The position numbers and the translations under genes were made by a program. The notes under the pieces were generated by a model. The model ran no database searches. It saw only the letters and a list, made by a program, of their open reading frames with translations, and was not told the origin of the DNA. Shown one piece after another: positions 1 to 8,497 of a stretch of 64,000 bases of DNA (its first letter is position 1; every line of letters begins with the position of its first letter). The DNA lies in NCBI GenBank assembly GCA_965212245.1, contig OZ243107.1, positions 2,604,001 to 2,668,000 on the forward strand. Reading direction: 5' to 3'. Source of the stretch: CAKZNE01 sp040222435. Lineage in GTDB: Bacteria; Bacteroidota; Bacteroidia; Flavobacteriales; Schleiferiaceae.

Positions 1-390
1 AATACGATCCGACCGAAAAGTTAAGGTGGCTTCCTTACGACCAAAGTGAACCTGTACTTCCAGAATAGCTTCTTCAACATCGGGCAGGCTTTCCAGCAAA
101 TAAATACAACTGGAACAGTGGATAGCGGGCAAATGCAGGTTGACACGGGCAAAATTTTCTTCTTCAAAACTCAGGAGCTTACTGCGGATTTTTGTTTCAT
201 CAAGATAGGCGTAAGCGGATGTGGCAAGTTTATCCGGTTCCGGTATACCCCGCTTTTCATGCAGTAATTCATCCACCACCTTACAACCGTAACAACAGTA
301 TACTTTTTGCCGGTTACTTCCGTAAATTATTTCATTTACAGCCTGATGGCAATGTGTACATTCCAGTTCAGTGATGGTATTTTGATCCAT
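1..390 (-). CDS. ccoI: Heavy-metal P-type ATPase (CcoI/FixI-like), N-terminal part
   Basis: Only the first 130 codons are present; the gene runs off the left edge. The translation begins with a cysteine-rich putative metal-binding region (C11-T-H-C14, then C32, C33 and C36) of the kind that precedes the HMA domain in CcoI/FixI ATPases, followed by an HMA-like domain with the metal-binding CxxC at residues 92-95 (HCSSC). The membrane helices and the phosphorylation domain lie outside the window. The family pumps copper for assembly of cbb3-type cytochrome oxidase. The gene is divergent from an FNR/CRP-type regulator, an arrangement common for cco/fix genes. The ATG at 388-390 opens the frame. 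Subfamily assignment rests on the N-terminal Cys pattern and the neighbour; a general copper ATPase is the alternative. Confidence 0.8.
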   Translation of the reverse strand, partial: MDQNTITELECTHCHQAVNEIIYGSNRQKVYCCYGCKVVDELLHEKRGIPEPDKLATSAYAYLDETKIRSKLLSFEEENFARVNLHLPAIHCSSCIYLLESLPDVEEAILEVQVHFGRKEATLTFRSDRI

Positions 391-424
391 ATTTCAAAAT
401 TCCGGCTTTGTATTGGGTCTTAAA

Positions 425-438
425 ATGACAATTGTCAT
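425..438. promoter_or_regulatory. Perfect 14-bp palindrome, probable FNR/CRP-type operator
   Basis: ATGACAATTGTCAT is a perfect inverted repeat in the 63-bp gap between the divergent ccoI-like and fnr-like genes. The half-site TGAC..GTCA has the size and symmetry of CRP/FNR family operators. Its centre is about 22 bp from the regulator's start codon and 41 bp from the ATPase start, so autoregulation plus control of ccoI is plausible. Binding is inferred. Confidence 0.5.
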
Positions 439-453
439 ACTTTTGATAGACCT

Positions 454-1173
454 ATGAAATCAACTAAAGAAAGTTTAGAGTCACCCCTGCATTGCCAGTT
501 TTGTCAGAACCGTACCCACAGTGCTTTTCACAATCTTGGATCGGGTGAGCTAGACACCATCAGCCGCTTAAAAACCTGTGTGTCTTTTCGAAAAGGGCAG
601 GTAATTATGCATGAGGGTGCCCGCCCGCAGGGGGTATACTGTATTCATAAAGGCAAAGCCAAACTTTATAAAGTAGGTACCGAGGGTAAAGAGCAGATTG
701 TACGATTTGCCACCAATGGAGATTTGATCGGTTACCGAAGCATTTTAAGTGATGAACCCATCAGTGCTTCTATCACGGCTTTGGAAGATACCTATGCCTG
801 TTATATACCAAAATCTTCCTTTTTTGAAGTAATTGAAGAAAACCCCAGGTTTTCTCTGAACGTATTGAAAATTTCCTGCCATGAACTGGGCGAAGCAGGT
901 AAGATGATTGCCAGCCTGGCTCAAAAAACGGTACGGGAGCGTTTGGCAGAGATACTGCTTATTCTGCGCGCTACTTTTGGTGAAGATGAGGAGGGCTACC
1001 TGGATATTAAACTAACCCGTGAGGAAATTGCCAATATGGTGGGTACCGCTACCGAATCTGCTATCCGGCTTTTATCTGAATTAAAGGAAGAAGGCCATGT
1101 TTCCACTCAGGGCCGCAGAATAAAGTTAGAGGATCGTCCGGCCCTGCGAAAAGTGGCGGCCATTTTTGAATAG
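454..1173 (+). CDS. fnr: Crp/Fnr family transcriptional regulator
   Basis: A 239-residue DNA-binding regulator with a cyclic-nucleotide-binding-type beta roll (about 30-140), a long dimerisation helix and a C-terminal winged helix with recognition region LTREEIANMVGTATES. The N-terminus carries C14-Q-F-C17 and further cysteines at 42, 63 and 116. E. coli FNR binds its iron-sulfur cluster with three N-terminal and one central cysteine, so C14, C17 and C116 are reasonable ligands, but the spacing is not classical. Together with the divergent ccoI-like gene this suggests oxygen- or redox-responsive control of microaerobic respiration. A perfect palindrome just upstream may be its own site. Family is certain; cofactor is inferred. 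Confidence 0.88.
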   Translation: MKSTKESLESPLHCQFCQNRTHSAFHNLGSGELDTISRLKTCVSFRKGQVIMHEGARPQGVYCIHKGKAKLYKVGTEGKEQIVRFATNGDLIGYRSILSDEPISASITALEDTYACYIPKSSFFEVIEENPRFSLNVLKISCHELGEAGKMIASLAQKTVRERLAEILLILRATFGEDEEGYLDIKLTREEIANMVGTATESAIRLLSELKEEGHVSTQGRRIKLEDRPALRKVAAIFE

Positions 1174-1243
1174 CCTGATATAAATCATTTTTCCGGATTT
1201 TCAACCACTGTACTTTGGCTCCGTGAAGTTGAAGTAACAGCCT

Positions 1244-1684
1244 GTGAAATTTGAAGACAGAATACAGTGGGTGCGGAGGATTTGGCAGAATGCCAATCCG
1301 GAAAGCATCGAAGCTTTGGTGCTCCATAGCAGTTACCTGATATTTGACCGTTCGGACGAAACGCTTTTCCGGCCGGGAGATGCCCCGCAAGGCTTTTACT
1401 GGATATTATCGGGTAGCGTACAACAATCAGCCGGGGATCAAAATATACTGTCTGTACAACATGGGGCCATGATTGGTTTGGAGGAATTTCTGCAACATCG
1501 TTTACACCAGTTCCACTGGCGTAACCTCTGCCGCACGGAAGCCTTGTTTATGGATCAAAGATGCTTTGACCTGGTGGCGGGCAATGAGCAGGGTTTTATT
1601 TATAACCAATTGGCCAAACAGTTGCTGGACATTAAAATCCGTTACCGCCACCTGGATACAGATCATTTTTCGCGATCGAATTAG
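1244..1684 (+). CDS. Stand-alone cyclic-nucleotide-binding-like domain protein
   Basis: 146 residues starting at a GTG. The middle (about 38-110) reads as a CRP-like beta roll: ETLFRPGDAPQGFYWILSG matches the conserved segment before the phosphate-binding cassette, and GAMIGLEEFL sits where the PBC helix starts. There is no C-terminal winged helix, so this is the effector domain only, and it is not expected to bind DNA by itself. It follows the FNR-like gene on the same strand with a 70-bp gap and may share its transcript. It could be a decayed regulator or a small signalling partner of FNR; the sequence does not decide. Confidence 0.6.
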   Translation: MKFEDRIQWVRRIWQNANPESIEALVLHSSYLIFDRSDETLFRPGDAPQGFYWILSGSVQQSAGDQNILSVQHGAMIGLEEFLQHRLHQFHWRNLCRTEALFMDQRCFDLVAGNEQGFIYNQLAKQLLDIKIRYRHLDTDHFSRSN

Positions 1685-1716
1685 GTCAATTGAAAAGTGC
1701 TTATCCCCAATATTTA

Positions 1717-3870
1717 TTACGACTTATTGTGGATCACTTTGCTTATCGGAATGGAACGCAATTCGGTAAAATCACGGATAAAATACAGTTCCGATCCTCC
1801 GGGGTTAAAGAAAACAAAAGTATCCCAGCTGTCTCTGCGGTTTATACCCTTTTGCAGTGGTACCGGGTAGGTCCACTCCCCGTTTTCGAGGTAGCTCACC
1901 CATTGATCGGAAGGGAGCCTGCGGTTTTTGGATAGTGCGGAAACGTCCAGTACTACATAATCATTGGTGTGGCCGGGAATACCACCCCAAATGTAATGAT
2001 CGTCCAGGCGGTTTTTCCATCGGTTTACCGGTTCGTAAGGCTGCGGGTTAACGTAAGTGTTTTCATTCTTTTGGGCTATATAGGTAGTTGAAGTTTCCCA
2101 GTTGGCTTCAGTAACCCTGAACACTAAATTACCCGAGGCATCAAAAGCAGGAGCGGAGTGATACTTGCCCTTTTGGTTGAGATTACCCAGGAATTGTGGT
2201 TTAGACCATTGGTCACCTTTCTTTTTTTCAGCGTACCAGAGGTAGGCGTTTTCCGGCCAGCTCTTATCCGGGACCTGGCGGTAAGAGGTGAAGACCAGCT
2301 GATTACCATCCGGTGAAATGGTAGGGTATAGGTCTGAAGATACGGAGTTACCCAGGTTTAACTCTTCAGCTTTAACCATTTCATGACCTTCGTTTTGAGA
2401 GCGGAATATGCGGTATTTTTCTCCTTTTCCGGTTTTTAAGAAAAAGTAGTATTCAAGGCCGTCTGCTGAAAAGGAACCCCTGTACAAAATGCGTGGCTCG
2501 GTAATACTCCCAACCTCAATCCTGCGGGTGGCATCTTCTTCGGTGTAAGCTGACAATTCACCAAAATACGCATCCCGTTCTTCGGAGCTGTAACTTTGCC
2601 ACAGTACTTTATCAATCTGCCAGCGGCCCATATCCGTTTTGGAGAGCAGTACATAGTCAAAGCCCCAAATGGCTTTTATTTTGGCACTGGCCACTTTATC
2701 TTTTACCTCAAATAGCTCAATATCTTCCGGTGCCCAATCCGGTATCCAGCCTTTGTGGTTGTAGGTAGCAGCCGTATGCTGTAGCTCGGCAAAGGTCATA
2801 CTACTGTAGCTCCAGCTTTCTTTTTTGCGGGAGTAATAGTACCCGGATTTTTGCAGTTCCGGCTTGCTGTAGATATCCACCAGTGCCGAGTCCGTTTGAT
2901 AAATGGAGTAGATATAGTTGCGCAGCGCTTGCCTCACGGCCTGCTTATCATTTTTCGGGGGATACTCAGCGCTTAAAAAGCGGTTGATCTCCCCGAAATA
3001 GGCCTGGGGGTTATCCAGCCAGCCATAGTGACTGCTGTGATCCAGCAATACAACCCTGGAGTTGGAAAAAACGCTATCGGCAAGGGTAGCTAATTCTGTA
3101 CTGATCACATCTTCTTTACCCTGGATGAGCAGAACGGGCTTGTCAAAGGAGGAAAGCTCTTTTTTAGTGTCGAAGTCAATACGTCTCAGGTCGCTCCACA
3201 CCAGGCCGTTTAGTTGCATATTACCTTGGGTAAGGCGTTCTGCCACCACGGGAATAAACTTGCGATCCACTACATAAGCCGGAGCCAGAAAAGTGGCATG
3301 CCTGAGTTTGGCAGTATAGGAAGTATCCCCTTCGCGCATCCGGCCACGCCAGTAGCTTAGTGAATCCAGCTCCGTTTCTGTAAGGCGAGAGGTAATGGAT
3401 GTGCCTCCGTCCTGTAAGAGGGTTAGATCCACACCACCGGAGGAAGAAGCGATCATGCCTGCCACACGATTTGGATGTTTAGCAGCATAATAATTCATCA
3501 TAATACCACCAAAGGAATGGCCGAGTATCATCCATTGATCAATGCCCAGGTGTTTGCGGATCGCTTCAATATCCTTTACCATGAGATTCATGGTAATAGT
3601 GGTACTATCCAATTGATTTAGTTTGGATTGTCCGGTTCCGCGCTGATCGTACAGAATAGTCTGGTAACCCATTTTTGCGATTTCGGTAGCCATAGGTTCA
3701 AAACCTTCGCAGTTAAAACCCGGCCCACCGTTGATCACCAGTATTGGTGATCCTTCACCAATGAGGCGATAGTGGATATTTACCCCTTCTGAGGGCGCAA
3801 AATTTGAGGTTTGTGCTAAAACGTTTAGCGAAATGAGGATACTTAGAAATGTACAGAGTGGTTTGAACAT
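1717..3870 (-). CDS. Secreted alpha/beta hydrolase fused to NTF2-like and PD40 propeller regions
   Basis: 717 residues with a signal peptide (ends near LNVLAQ). Residues about 25-300 form an alpha/beta hydrolase of the proline-iminopeptidase type: oxyanion segment NGGPG, DQRGTGQS, nucleophile elbow GHSFGG, and a late aspartate and histidine (GKEDVIS, DHSSHYGW). A linker region (about 305-430) resembles SnoaL/NTF2-like or lumazine-binding-like domains. The last 260 residues contain PD40/TolB-type beta-propeller blades (for example SPDGNQLVFTSYRQVPD). Peptidase or esterase activity in the periplasm or outside the cell is likely. It is monocistronic, ends converging on the upstream CNBD gene, and has no T9SS tail. 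Hydrolase part confident; middle domain moderate. Confidence 0.8.
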   Translation of the reverse strand: MFKPLCTFLSILISLNVLAQTSNFAPSEGVNIHYRLIGEGSPILVINGGPGFNCEGFEPMATEIAKMGYQTILYDQRGTGQSKLNQLDSTTITMNLMVKDIEAIRKHLGIDQWMILGHSFGGIMMNYYAAKHPNRVAGMIASSSGGVDLTLLQDGGTSITSRLTETELDSLSYWRGRMREGDTSYTAKLRHATFLAPAYVVDRKFIPVVAERLTQGNMQLNGLVWSDLRRIDFDTKKELSSFDKPVLLIQGKEDVISTELATLADSVFSNSRVVLLDHSSHYGWLDNPQAYFGEINRFLSAEYPPKNDKQAVRQALRNYIYSIYQTDSALVDIYSKPELQKSGYYYSRKKESWSYSSMTFAELQHTAATYNHKGWIPDWAPEDIELFEVKDKVASAKIKAIWGFDYVLLSKTDMGRWQIDKVLWQSYSSEERDAYFGELSAYTEEDATRRIEVGSITEPRILYRGSFSADGLEYYFFLKTGKGEKYRIFRSQNEGHEMVKAEELNLGNSVSSDLYPTISPDGNQLVFTSYRQVPDKSWPENAYLWYAEKKKGDQWSKPQFLGNLNQKGKYHSAPAFDASGNLVFRVTEANWETSTTYIAQKNENTYVNPQPYEPVNRWKNRLDDHYIWGGIPGHTNDYVVLDVSALSKNRRLPSDQWVSYLENGEWTYPVPLQKGINRRDSWDTFVFFNPGGSELYFIRDFTELRSIPISKVIHNKS

Positions 3871-4009
3871 GGCAATTTTAAAATGCGATGCGTTCAGAGC
3901 AGAAGATAGCAGGGTTTGGCGAAGATAGGTAAATGGTATTTGTAGATAATTGTAAGAAAAACGATTATTTCAACTTTCAAAGGGAGCGAGGATGACTACA
4001 AGGAGTGAA

Positions 4010-4041
4010 TTTGCTTCATTTATATTGAATCGGTAGATTTA
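4010..4041 (+). promoter_or_regulatory. Candidate Bacteroidota-type promoter
   Basis: TTTG at 4010-4013 and TAGATTTA at 4034-4041 are separated by 20 bp, fitting the -33/-7 layout (TTTG, TAnnTTTG) with one mismatch in the -7 element. The GTG start of the 3-TM protein lies about 20 bp downstream. Confidence 0.35.
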
Positions 4042-4060
4042 TTATCTAAAAAAATGACAC

Positions 4061-4489
4061 GTGGAATATACTGTTGAAGAAGCAAAGGAGAGATCAAATC
4101 TCGCTCATCAAAACTTACATTATAGTACTCAAAGAATAGATCTTCTTGTTGTATCTATATGTGGTGCAGGAATTTATGTTTGTCTAGAAACTCTAAAATT
4201 TTTAGCCGAGCAAAAAATGGAGGTTTCCAACTGGTCTTTAAAGACTGCAGGAATACTTTTGATACTAGCTATAATTTGCAATTTTATATCCCAGTTTACT
4301 GGGCGAAAAGCCAATCATTATGATTACCTTATGTGTCTTTGTATTATCAAAGAAAACAATAAGTCTGCTAGTAAAAATGATAGGTTATCATCAAAATGGG
4401 ATATGGCTACTGATTGGTTTAATCATAGTTCAATGATAGCCATGTTTATTGGCCTTATAATGATATTGCTATTTTTTGTTTTTATCTAA
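4061..4489 (+). CDS. Hypothetical 3-TM membrane protein
   Basis: 142 residues starting at GTG. Not recognised. There is a charged N-terminal segment (EEAKERSNLAHQNLHYSTQR), then three hydrophobic stretches: about 27-48, 65-82 and 122-142, the last ending the protein. Base composition is clearly more AT-rich than the neighbours, as is the flanking non-coding DNA, so this patch may be transferred. A 45-residue hydrophilic peptide gene converges on it and overlaps its last 21 bp. Similar small TM proteins occur as effectors of defence systems, but no nucleotide cyclase, nuclease or other partner is adjacent, so no function is assigned. Confidence 0.6.
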   Translation: MEYTVEEAKERSNLAHQNLHYSTQRIDLLVVSICGAGIYVCLETLKFLAEQKMEVSNWSLKTAGILLILAIICNFISQFTGRKANHYDYLMCLCIIKENNKSASKNDRLSSKWDMATDWFNHSSMIAMFIGLIMILLFFVFI

Positions 4490-4606
4490 CTTTGGTGGGC
4501 GATTACTGCCTCGTGTATTTTCATTAAGGTTAGTCCTTCCGCCAGCTTTAGGTTTGGGATCGGAGGAAGGTCTATTGGAACTTGTGTTTTTGTTTTTATC
4601 ACTCAT
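4469..4606 (-). CDS. Small hydrophilic Asn/Lys/Pro-rich peptide (45 aa)
   Basis: ATG at 4604-4606 opens a 45-codon frame ending in TAG. The product is highly hydrophilic with no Cys or aromatic residue (starts MSDKNKNTSSNRPSSDP, ends NRPPKLDKNKK), rich in Asn, Lys, Pro and Arg and probably disordered. Such biased composition is unusual for a chance frame. It overlaps the convergent 3-TM gene by 21 bp. There is no clear ribosome binding site, which is common in this phylum. It may be a partner of the membrane protein; equally it could be spurious. Confidence 0.4.
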   Translation of the reverse strand: MSDKNKNTSSNRPSSDPKPKAGGRTNLNENTRGSNRPPKLDKNKK

Positions 4607-4692
4607 AACTAAAATTTTAAAGCTTAAAATTAATTAAAGGATAAATAAAATCATGAGTTTTTTGTGAAGAAATAACGAAATATTAAAATTTT

Positions 4693-5334
4693 CTAATCCA
4701 CCCATCCCTGCTGCACCGCATATTTTACCAATCCTGTTACGTTGCGCACGTTCAATTTGCTGATAAGGTTTTTGCGATGGGTTTCCACGGTGTGGTGGCT
4801 CACACATAGTTTATCGGCAATTTCACGAGTGGTCATTTCACTGGCAATGAGCACCAGTACTTCTTTTTCACGTTCGGTAAGTTCCACCAGGCGGTAGTCA
4901 TTGGCCCGGGCTTTCTTTTTCTGCAACCCCTCCATAATGCTTGCGGTTACCTCCTTACTGAAATAAGATTCGCCCTTCATCAGGGTTTGGATGGCCAGGT
5001 GTAACTCCTCTTTGCCGGTGTTTTTCAGGACATATCCATGTGCTCCGGCACGCAGCAGCTTCTGAATATAATCCTGGCTGTCAAACATGGTGAGCATAAG
5101 GACGCGTACATCCGGGTGTTGTTTTACAATTTCACGTGTAGCCTCTATGCCATCCATTTCGGGCATATTCACATCCAGTAAAACCAAATCAGTTGGAACG
5201 GAGGAGAGTAATTCCAGTAATTGCCTGCCGTTAGTGGCTTCACCTACCACTTCAATATCATCCATGCCTTTCAGCAGTTCGTTGAGGCCATCTACAAATA
5301 TCTGGTGGTCATCCGTGATTATAAGGCGTATCAT
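4693..5334 (-). CDS. NarL/FixJ-type response regulator
   Basis: 213 residues: receiver domain (1-120) with acidic pocket D8/D9, phospho-acceptor D54 (LVLLDVNMPEMDG) and conserved lysine (VLKNTGKEE), then a LuxR-type helix-turn-helix (about 148-213, ELTEREKEVLVLIASEMTT, IADKLCVSHHTVETHRKN). Start ATG overlaps the stop of the upstream histidine kinase by 4 bp, so the two are translationally coupled partners. It is expected to bind DNA as a dimer after phosphorylation. Targets are unknown; the secreted A/B genes upstream in the same run are candidates. Confidence 0.93.
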   Translation of the reverse strand: MIRLIITDDHQIFVDGLNELLKGMDDIEVVGEATNGRQLLELLSSVPTDLVLLDVNMPEMDGIEATREIVKQHPDVRVLMLTMFDSQDYIQKLLRAGAHGYVLKNTGKEELHLAIQTLMKGESYFSKEVTASIMEGLQKKKARANDYRLVELTEREKEVLVLIASEMTTREIADKLCVSHHTVETHRKNLISKLNVRNVTGLVKYAVQQGWVD

Positions 5335-7256
5335 GCTTCCGTTTGGTTTAAAGGTATCTCAATAATACAAATGGCTCCCCGGCCAGGGCTGGAGTCAATA
5401 TGAAACGTTCCGTTTAGTTGTTGTGCCCGGGCTTCCAGGTTAGCCAGGCCGAGCCCGTTCTTTTGTTTCTTTTGTGAATTAAATCCTACGCCATCATCTT
5501 CTACAGTAAGGTTCAGGCTTTCCTCCAATCGGTTTATCTGGATGGTCACTTTACGGGCCCGGGCGTGTTTGAGAGTGTTGTTCAGTATTTCCTGCACCAT
5601 GCGGTACAGCCCGATCTCGGTGTTTATCTCCAATCGTTCTTCCAGTCCGTATATTAAAAGCTTACATTCTATGAGTTTGCTCTGGCCAATACCGGAACAC
5701 AGATCTTCCAAAGCGGTTTTCAGACCAAAGCTGCGTACCATACCGGTGCTCAGGTTATGCGAGATCCTGCGCACTTCCACGCAGGCATCATCTACCAGTG
5801 CCCCCAGCTTTTGGTGTTTAGCCGGTTCGTCATCCGGTTTAAGAGAACTGGTAAGCAACTTTACGGTAGAGAGCAGACTACCCAGGCGGTCGTGCAGGTC
5901 GGTAGCAATACGCTGGCGCTCCTCTTCCTGACCGGTTATCATGGCGTTGTAGGATTGTATCTCTTGCTCATTCAGCAGTTTTTCGATTTTCTGATCGGCA
6001 ATCTCAGCGTTCTTGCGGGCAATTTTCCTGCGTTGGTAATAGTAAATGAAAAGGGAGGTCAGGCCCAGCAGCAGAACAATACTTCCGGCAATAAAAAAGT
6101 TTCGCTCCGCTATACGGGTGCGATTTTGTTCTGCCAGTAGTTGGATACGTTGTTCCTTCTGCTCCGTATCGTAAAGTGTTCGCATTTCACTGATGCTACT
6201 CACCTTATCTGCGCTAAGCAAGCTGTCGCTGAGGTGTTTGTACTGACGGTAATAACGAAGGGCCGTTTCGAAGTCTTCCTGCTGAGCGTAAGCATCCGCC
6301 AGGTTAAGCGCAGTATGGGTTTGTAATACCAGTGCCTTGATCCCATCCGCCAGACGGGCGGCCTGTTGGAGGTAAAAGATGGAGCTGTCCAGCTGAGCCG
6401 TATTGTAAAAGAGCAGGCCGATGTTGGAGAGAGCATTGGCCTGCTCCAGTGGGTTCCCGGTTTGGCGATACACCCGTAATGCCTTGCGGTAAAAACGTTT
6501 GGCTTGTGGGTACAGCTTTAGTCGTTCATAACACACAGCCAGGTTATTGGCGCTTTGGGCACGGGCGGTTTGGTTCTGTGCAAATTCGGGCAGATGGATG
6601 AGTGAATCCGCCTGCTGTAGGTGACGCAATGCCAGCGGGTCATCCGGTACCTGAAGATAGTATTGTCCTAAGCCGGTATGCGCTTTATAAGCTAGATATT
6701 GATCTTCCATTTCACGGGCCAATTGCAGGGACTGCTCAAAAAAGTACAAAGCCGTATCCGGTTCATTGTAGTCCATGCTCAGGTAGCCCAGTTCATTGTA
6801 GGTATAAGCGGCCGCGGCTGAATCGTCACTGAGGGAAGTCATGCGGAGGGCCTGGAGCAGCACAAAATAAGCCGAGTCAATTTTACCCTGTTCCTTAAAG
6901 ATGTAGCTGAGCTGATAACAGGCTCCGGTAGCACCTTCGTAATCTTTCAATTCCCTGCGCAAGCGGTAACATCTGCGCATAAGATACAGGGCCGTGTCGT
7001 TCTTACCTTTCAGGTTGTACAGGTTTCCTAAGCGCATACAAGCGGCTGCAACACCCTTCTGATAGTCCAGCTTTTCAGCGTCCTTTAATATTTGTTGCGC
7101 CAGCTGGAATGAAGAATCCGTTTTATTTTCAACCTGTAGCCGAAAGGCCTCCAGAACAGATGTATTTATCGCAGTGGTATCTGTAATGGAAAAACTCCGG
7201 GCCGCGCCAGGCACAACCCAGAGTATCCAAACTAAAAAAGTAAGGTATCTCCACAT
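5331..7256 (-). CDS. TPR sensor histidine kinase (HisKA_3 type)
   Basis: 641 residues. An N-terminal signal peptide (MWRYLTFLVWILWVV) is followed by about seven tetratricopeptide repeats exported to the periplasm (about 45-350), one membrane helix (about 386-407), a coiled coil, a HisKA_3 dimerisation helix with phospho-acceptor H455 (ATDLHDRLGS) and an HATPase_c domain (N box EILNNTLKHA, G boxes DDGVGF and NGLGLANL). This is the usual partner type for NarL-like regulators; the regulator gene follows with a 4-bp overlap. The gene for protein B ends only 15 bp upstream, so A2-B2-kinase-regulator may be one transcript. The TPR region probably senses a protein or peptide ligand. Confidence 0.92.
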   Translation of the reverse strand: MWRYLTFLVWILWVVPGAARSFSITDTTAINTSVLEAFRLQVENKTDSSFQLAQQILKDAEKLDYQKGVAAACMRLGNLYNLKGKNDTALYLMRRCYRLRRELKDYEGATGACYQLSYIFKEQGKIDSAYFVLLQALRMTSLSDDSAAAAYTYNELGYLSMDYNEPDTALYFFEQSLQLAREMEDQYLAYKAHTGLGQYYLQVPDDPLALRHLQQADSLIHLPEFAQNQTARAQSANNLAVCYERLKLYPQAKRFYRKALRVYRQTGNPLEQANALSNIGLLFYNTAQLDSSIFYLQQAARLADGIKALVLQTHTALNLADAYAQQEDFETALRYYRQYKHLSDSLLSADKVSSISEMRTLYDTEQKEQRIQLLAEQNRTRIAERNFFIAGSIVLLLGLTSLFIYYYQRRKIARKNAEIADQKIEKLLNEQEIQSYNAMITGQEEERQRIATDLHDRLGSLLSTVKLLTSSLKPDDEPAKHQKLGALVDDACVEVRRISHNLSTGMVRSFGLKTALEDLCSGIGQSKLIECKLLIYGLEERLEINTEIGLYRMVQEILNNTLKHARARKVTIQINRLEESLNLTVEDDGVGFNSQKKQKNGLGLANLEARAQQLNGTFHIDSSPGRGAICIIEIPLNQTEA

Positions 7257-7271
7257 TACTATTTGCAGGTG

Positions 7272-7955
7272 TTAGATCATGGTAGGGGGTGGAATGGGTA
7301 CAGGATCCATGTTACCCACCTTAACATATTTATACTCTGAAATATCGTCTACGTAAATGTAGCCAATGGCGGCTATATAGTCAGATTCCGTAGAGCCGGA
7401 ACCCTCCACAAAATCAAATTGCAGCGTATCCGATGAAGTAGAAGTGCCAAGGGTCATTTCCATGGAATGGACCGAACTGGTTTTGCACAGCACGATCACA
7501 CAGTAATTATTGTTTCCACCCGGTATTACACAAACCCGTGGTGTTTCGGTGGCTGCTTGCTGCTCTTTATCCAGATCGTCCAGGGAAATGGTTTTATCTA
7601 CGCGTATGGTCCCCGTTTTGGTAGGTGGAGCGGGGTCACCTGTTCCGGTGAGGCGGAAGTCGGCACCATCTAGGTAAATGGAATTATCCCCGTTAAAAAG
7701 ATACTGCTTAAAGAAGGGGCATAAATACAATTGGGTTCCCTCTTGCTGTTCTCCGGCTGAATAATTCATCAGCAGGGTCCCGTTGTCTTCATCGCCACTG
7801 CTGTAGGAAACGGGTAAAAAGAGCGGAGGTGATGAGAATTTGGGCAGGTCTATATAAACAAAGTAGTAATTGATCACCGGTTTACCGGTTTGGGGTTCAT
7901 TACGGTTGTAAGGCTGTATTTGTACCGTCTTATAGGTGGTGGTTTCTTTTCCCAT
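7272..7955 (-). CDS. Hypothetical protein B2 of the duplicated A-B cassette
   Basis: 227 residues, not recognised. No signal peptide or membrane helix is evident; the sequence is rich in beta-prone and Gly/Ser/Thr stretches and ends in a proline-rich tail (DPVPIPPPTMI). Its C-terminal 25 residues resemble a short in-frame remnant at 8636-8737 (about 12 of 25 identical), showing that a second copy once followed the upstream A1 gene. It sits between secreted protein A2 (about 50 bp upstream) and the TPR histidine kinase (15 bp downstream), so co-transcription and a role tied to that signalling pair are plausible. Confidence 0.6.
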   Translation of the reverse strand: MGKETTTYKTVQIQPYNRNEPQTGKPVINYYFVYIDLPKFSSPPLFLPVSYSSGDEDNGTLLMNYSAGEQQEGTQLYLCPFFKQYLFNGDNSIYLDGADFRLTGTGDPAPPTKTGTIRVDKTISLDDLDKEQQAATETPRVCVIPGGNNNYCVIVLCKTSSVHSMEMTLGTSTSSDTLQFDFVEGSGSTESDYIAAIGYIYVDDISEYKYVKVGNMDPVPIPPPTMI

Positions 7956-8007
7956 GATATGTAAATTGTTGATTGTGTTGAATTTAGAAATGTACGATAA
8001 AAAACAA

Positions 8008-8406
8008 TTACTCCGCAGCTAATACTTTGGTCTTGATATTATTAGACGGTTTTATTTTCTGCACCGGCTCGGCACTAATACGGGTGCCGTCCATCATAAC
8101 CAGTGTTACTCGGTAATGGCAGTAGAGGTGGGGAGCTACCTCATCAACGTAGAGGTAGCTATTGGAAAATTGGGCATAGCCGGAGGCCTTAGTAGTGGTA
8201 ATAGAACTGAATAGTTGCCCGGTGTCAGCTCTTTCAATAATAAAATAACTGGTGTTGATCTCCCTGGGGGTCTCCCACCTAACGTGTGGAATACCGTCTT
8301 CCATTATCACGGAAACATTTAACGAATTGGTTGAGTGAAATTTGACTTGGGCACTTAATAACGTCCCGTTCAAAATGATGGCGAAAAAAATAATTACGAA
8401 TCTCAT
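8008..8406 (-). CDS. Secreted FN3-like single-domain protein A2
   Basis: 132 residues from the ATG at 8404-8406. A longer frame reaches 8538, but this start gives a clean signal peptide (MRFVIIFFAIILNGTLLSAQ) and exactly matches the length of paralogue A1 at 8740-9138. The mature part resembles the FN3-like module that precedes sorting domains in many Bacteroidota surface proteins (VRWETPREINTSYFIIERA, ASGYAQFSNSYLYVDE, YRVTLVMMDGTR), but stands alone and lacks a T9SS tail. The two paralogues are colinear throughout with most residues shared. Its upstream DNA also matches that of A1, including a hairpin at 8498-8519. Confidence 0.72.
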   Translation of the reverse strand: MRFVIIFFAIILNGTLLSAQVKFHSTNSLNVSVIMEDGIPHVRWETPREINTSYFIIERADTGQLFSSITTTKASGYAQFSNSYLYVDEVAPHLYCHYRVTLVMMDGTRISAEPVQKIKPSNNIKTKVLAAE

Positions 8407-8497
8407 AATAAATTTTTTTAGTTGTTTTACTTCATTAATGAGATCAAAGGTGTTGTAAACCAGTGTGCTATAAATCACTGCTAACCGCCAAATTGTG

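Noticed and set aside
4061..4489. Pycsar or CBASS transmembrane effector
   Set aside because: No nucleotide cyclase or CD-NTase gene lies nearby and the helix count and sequence do not clearly match; left as hypothetical.
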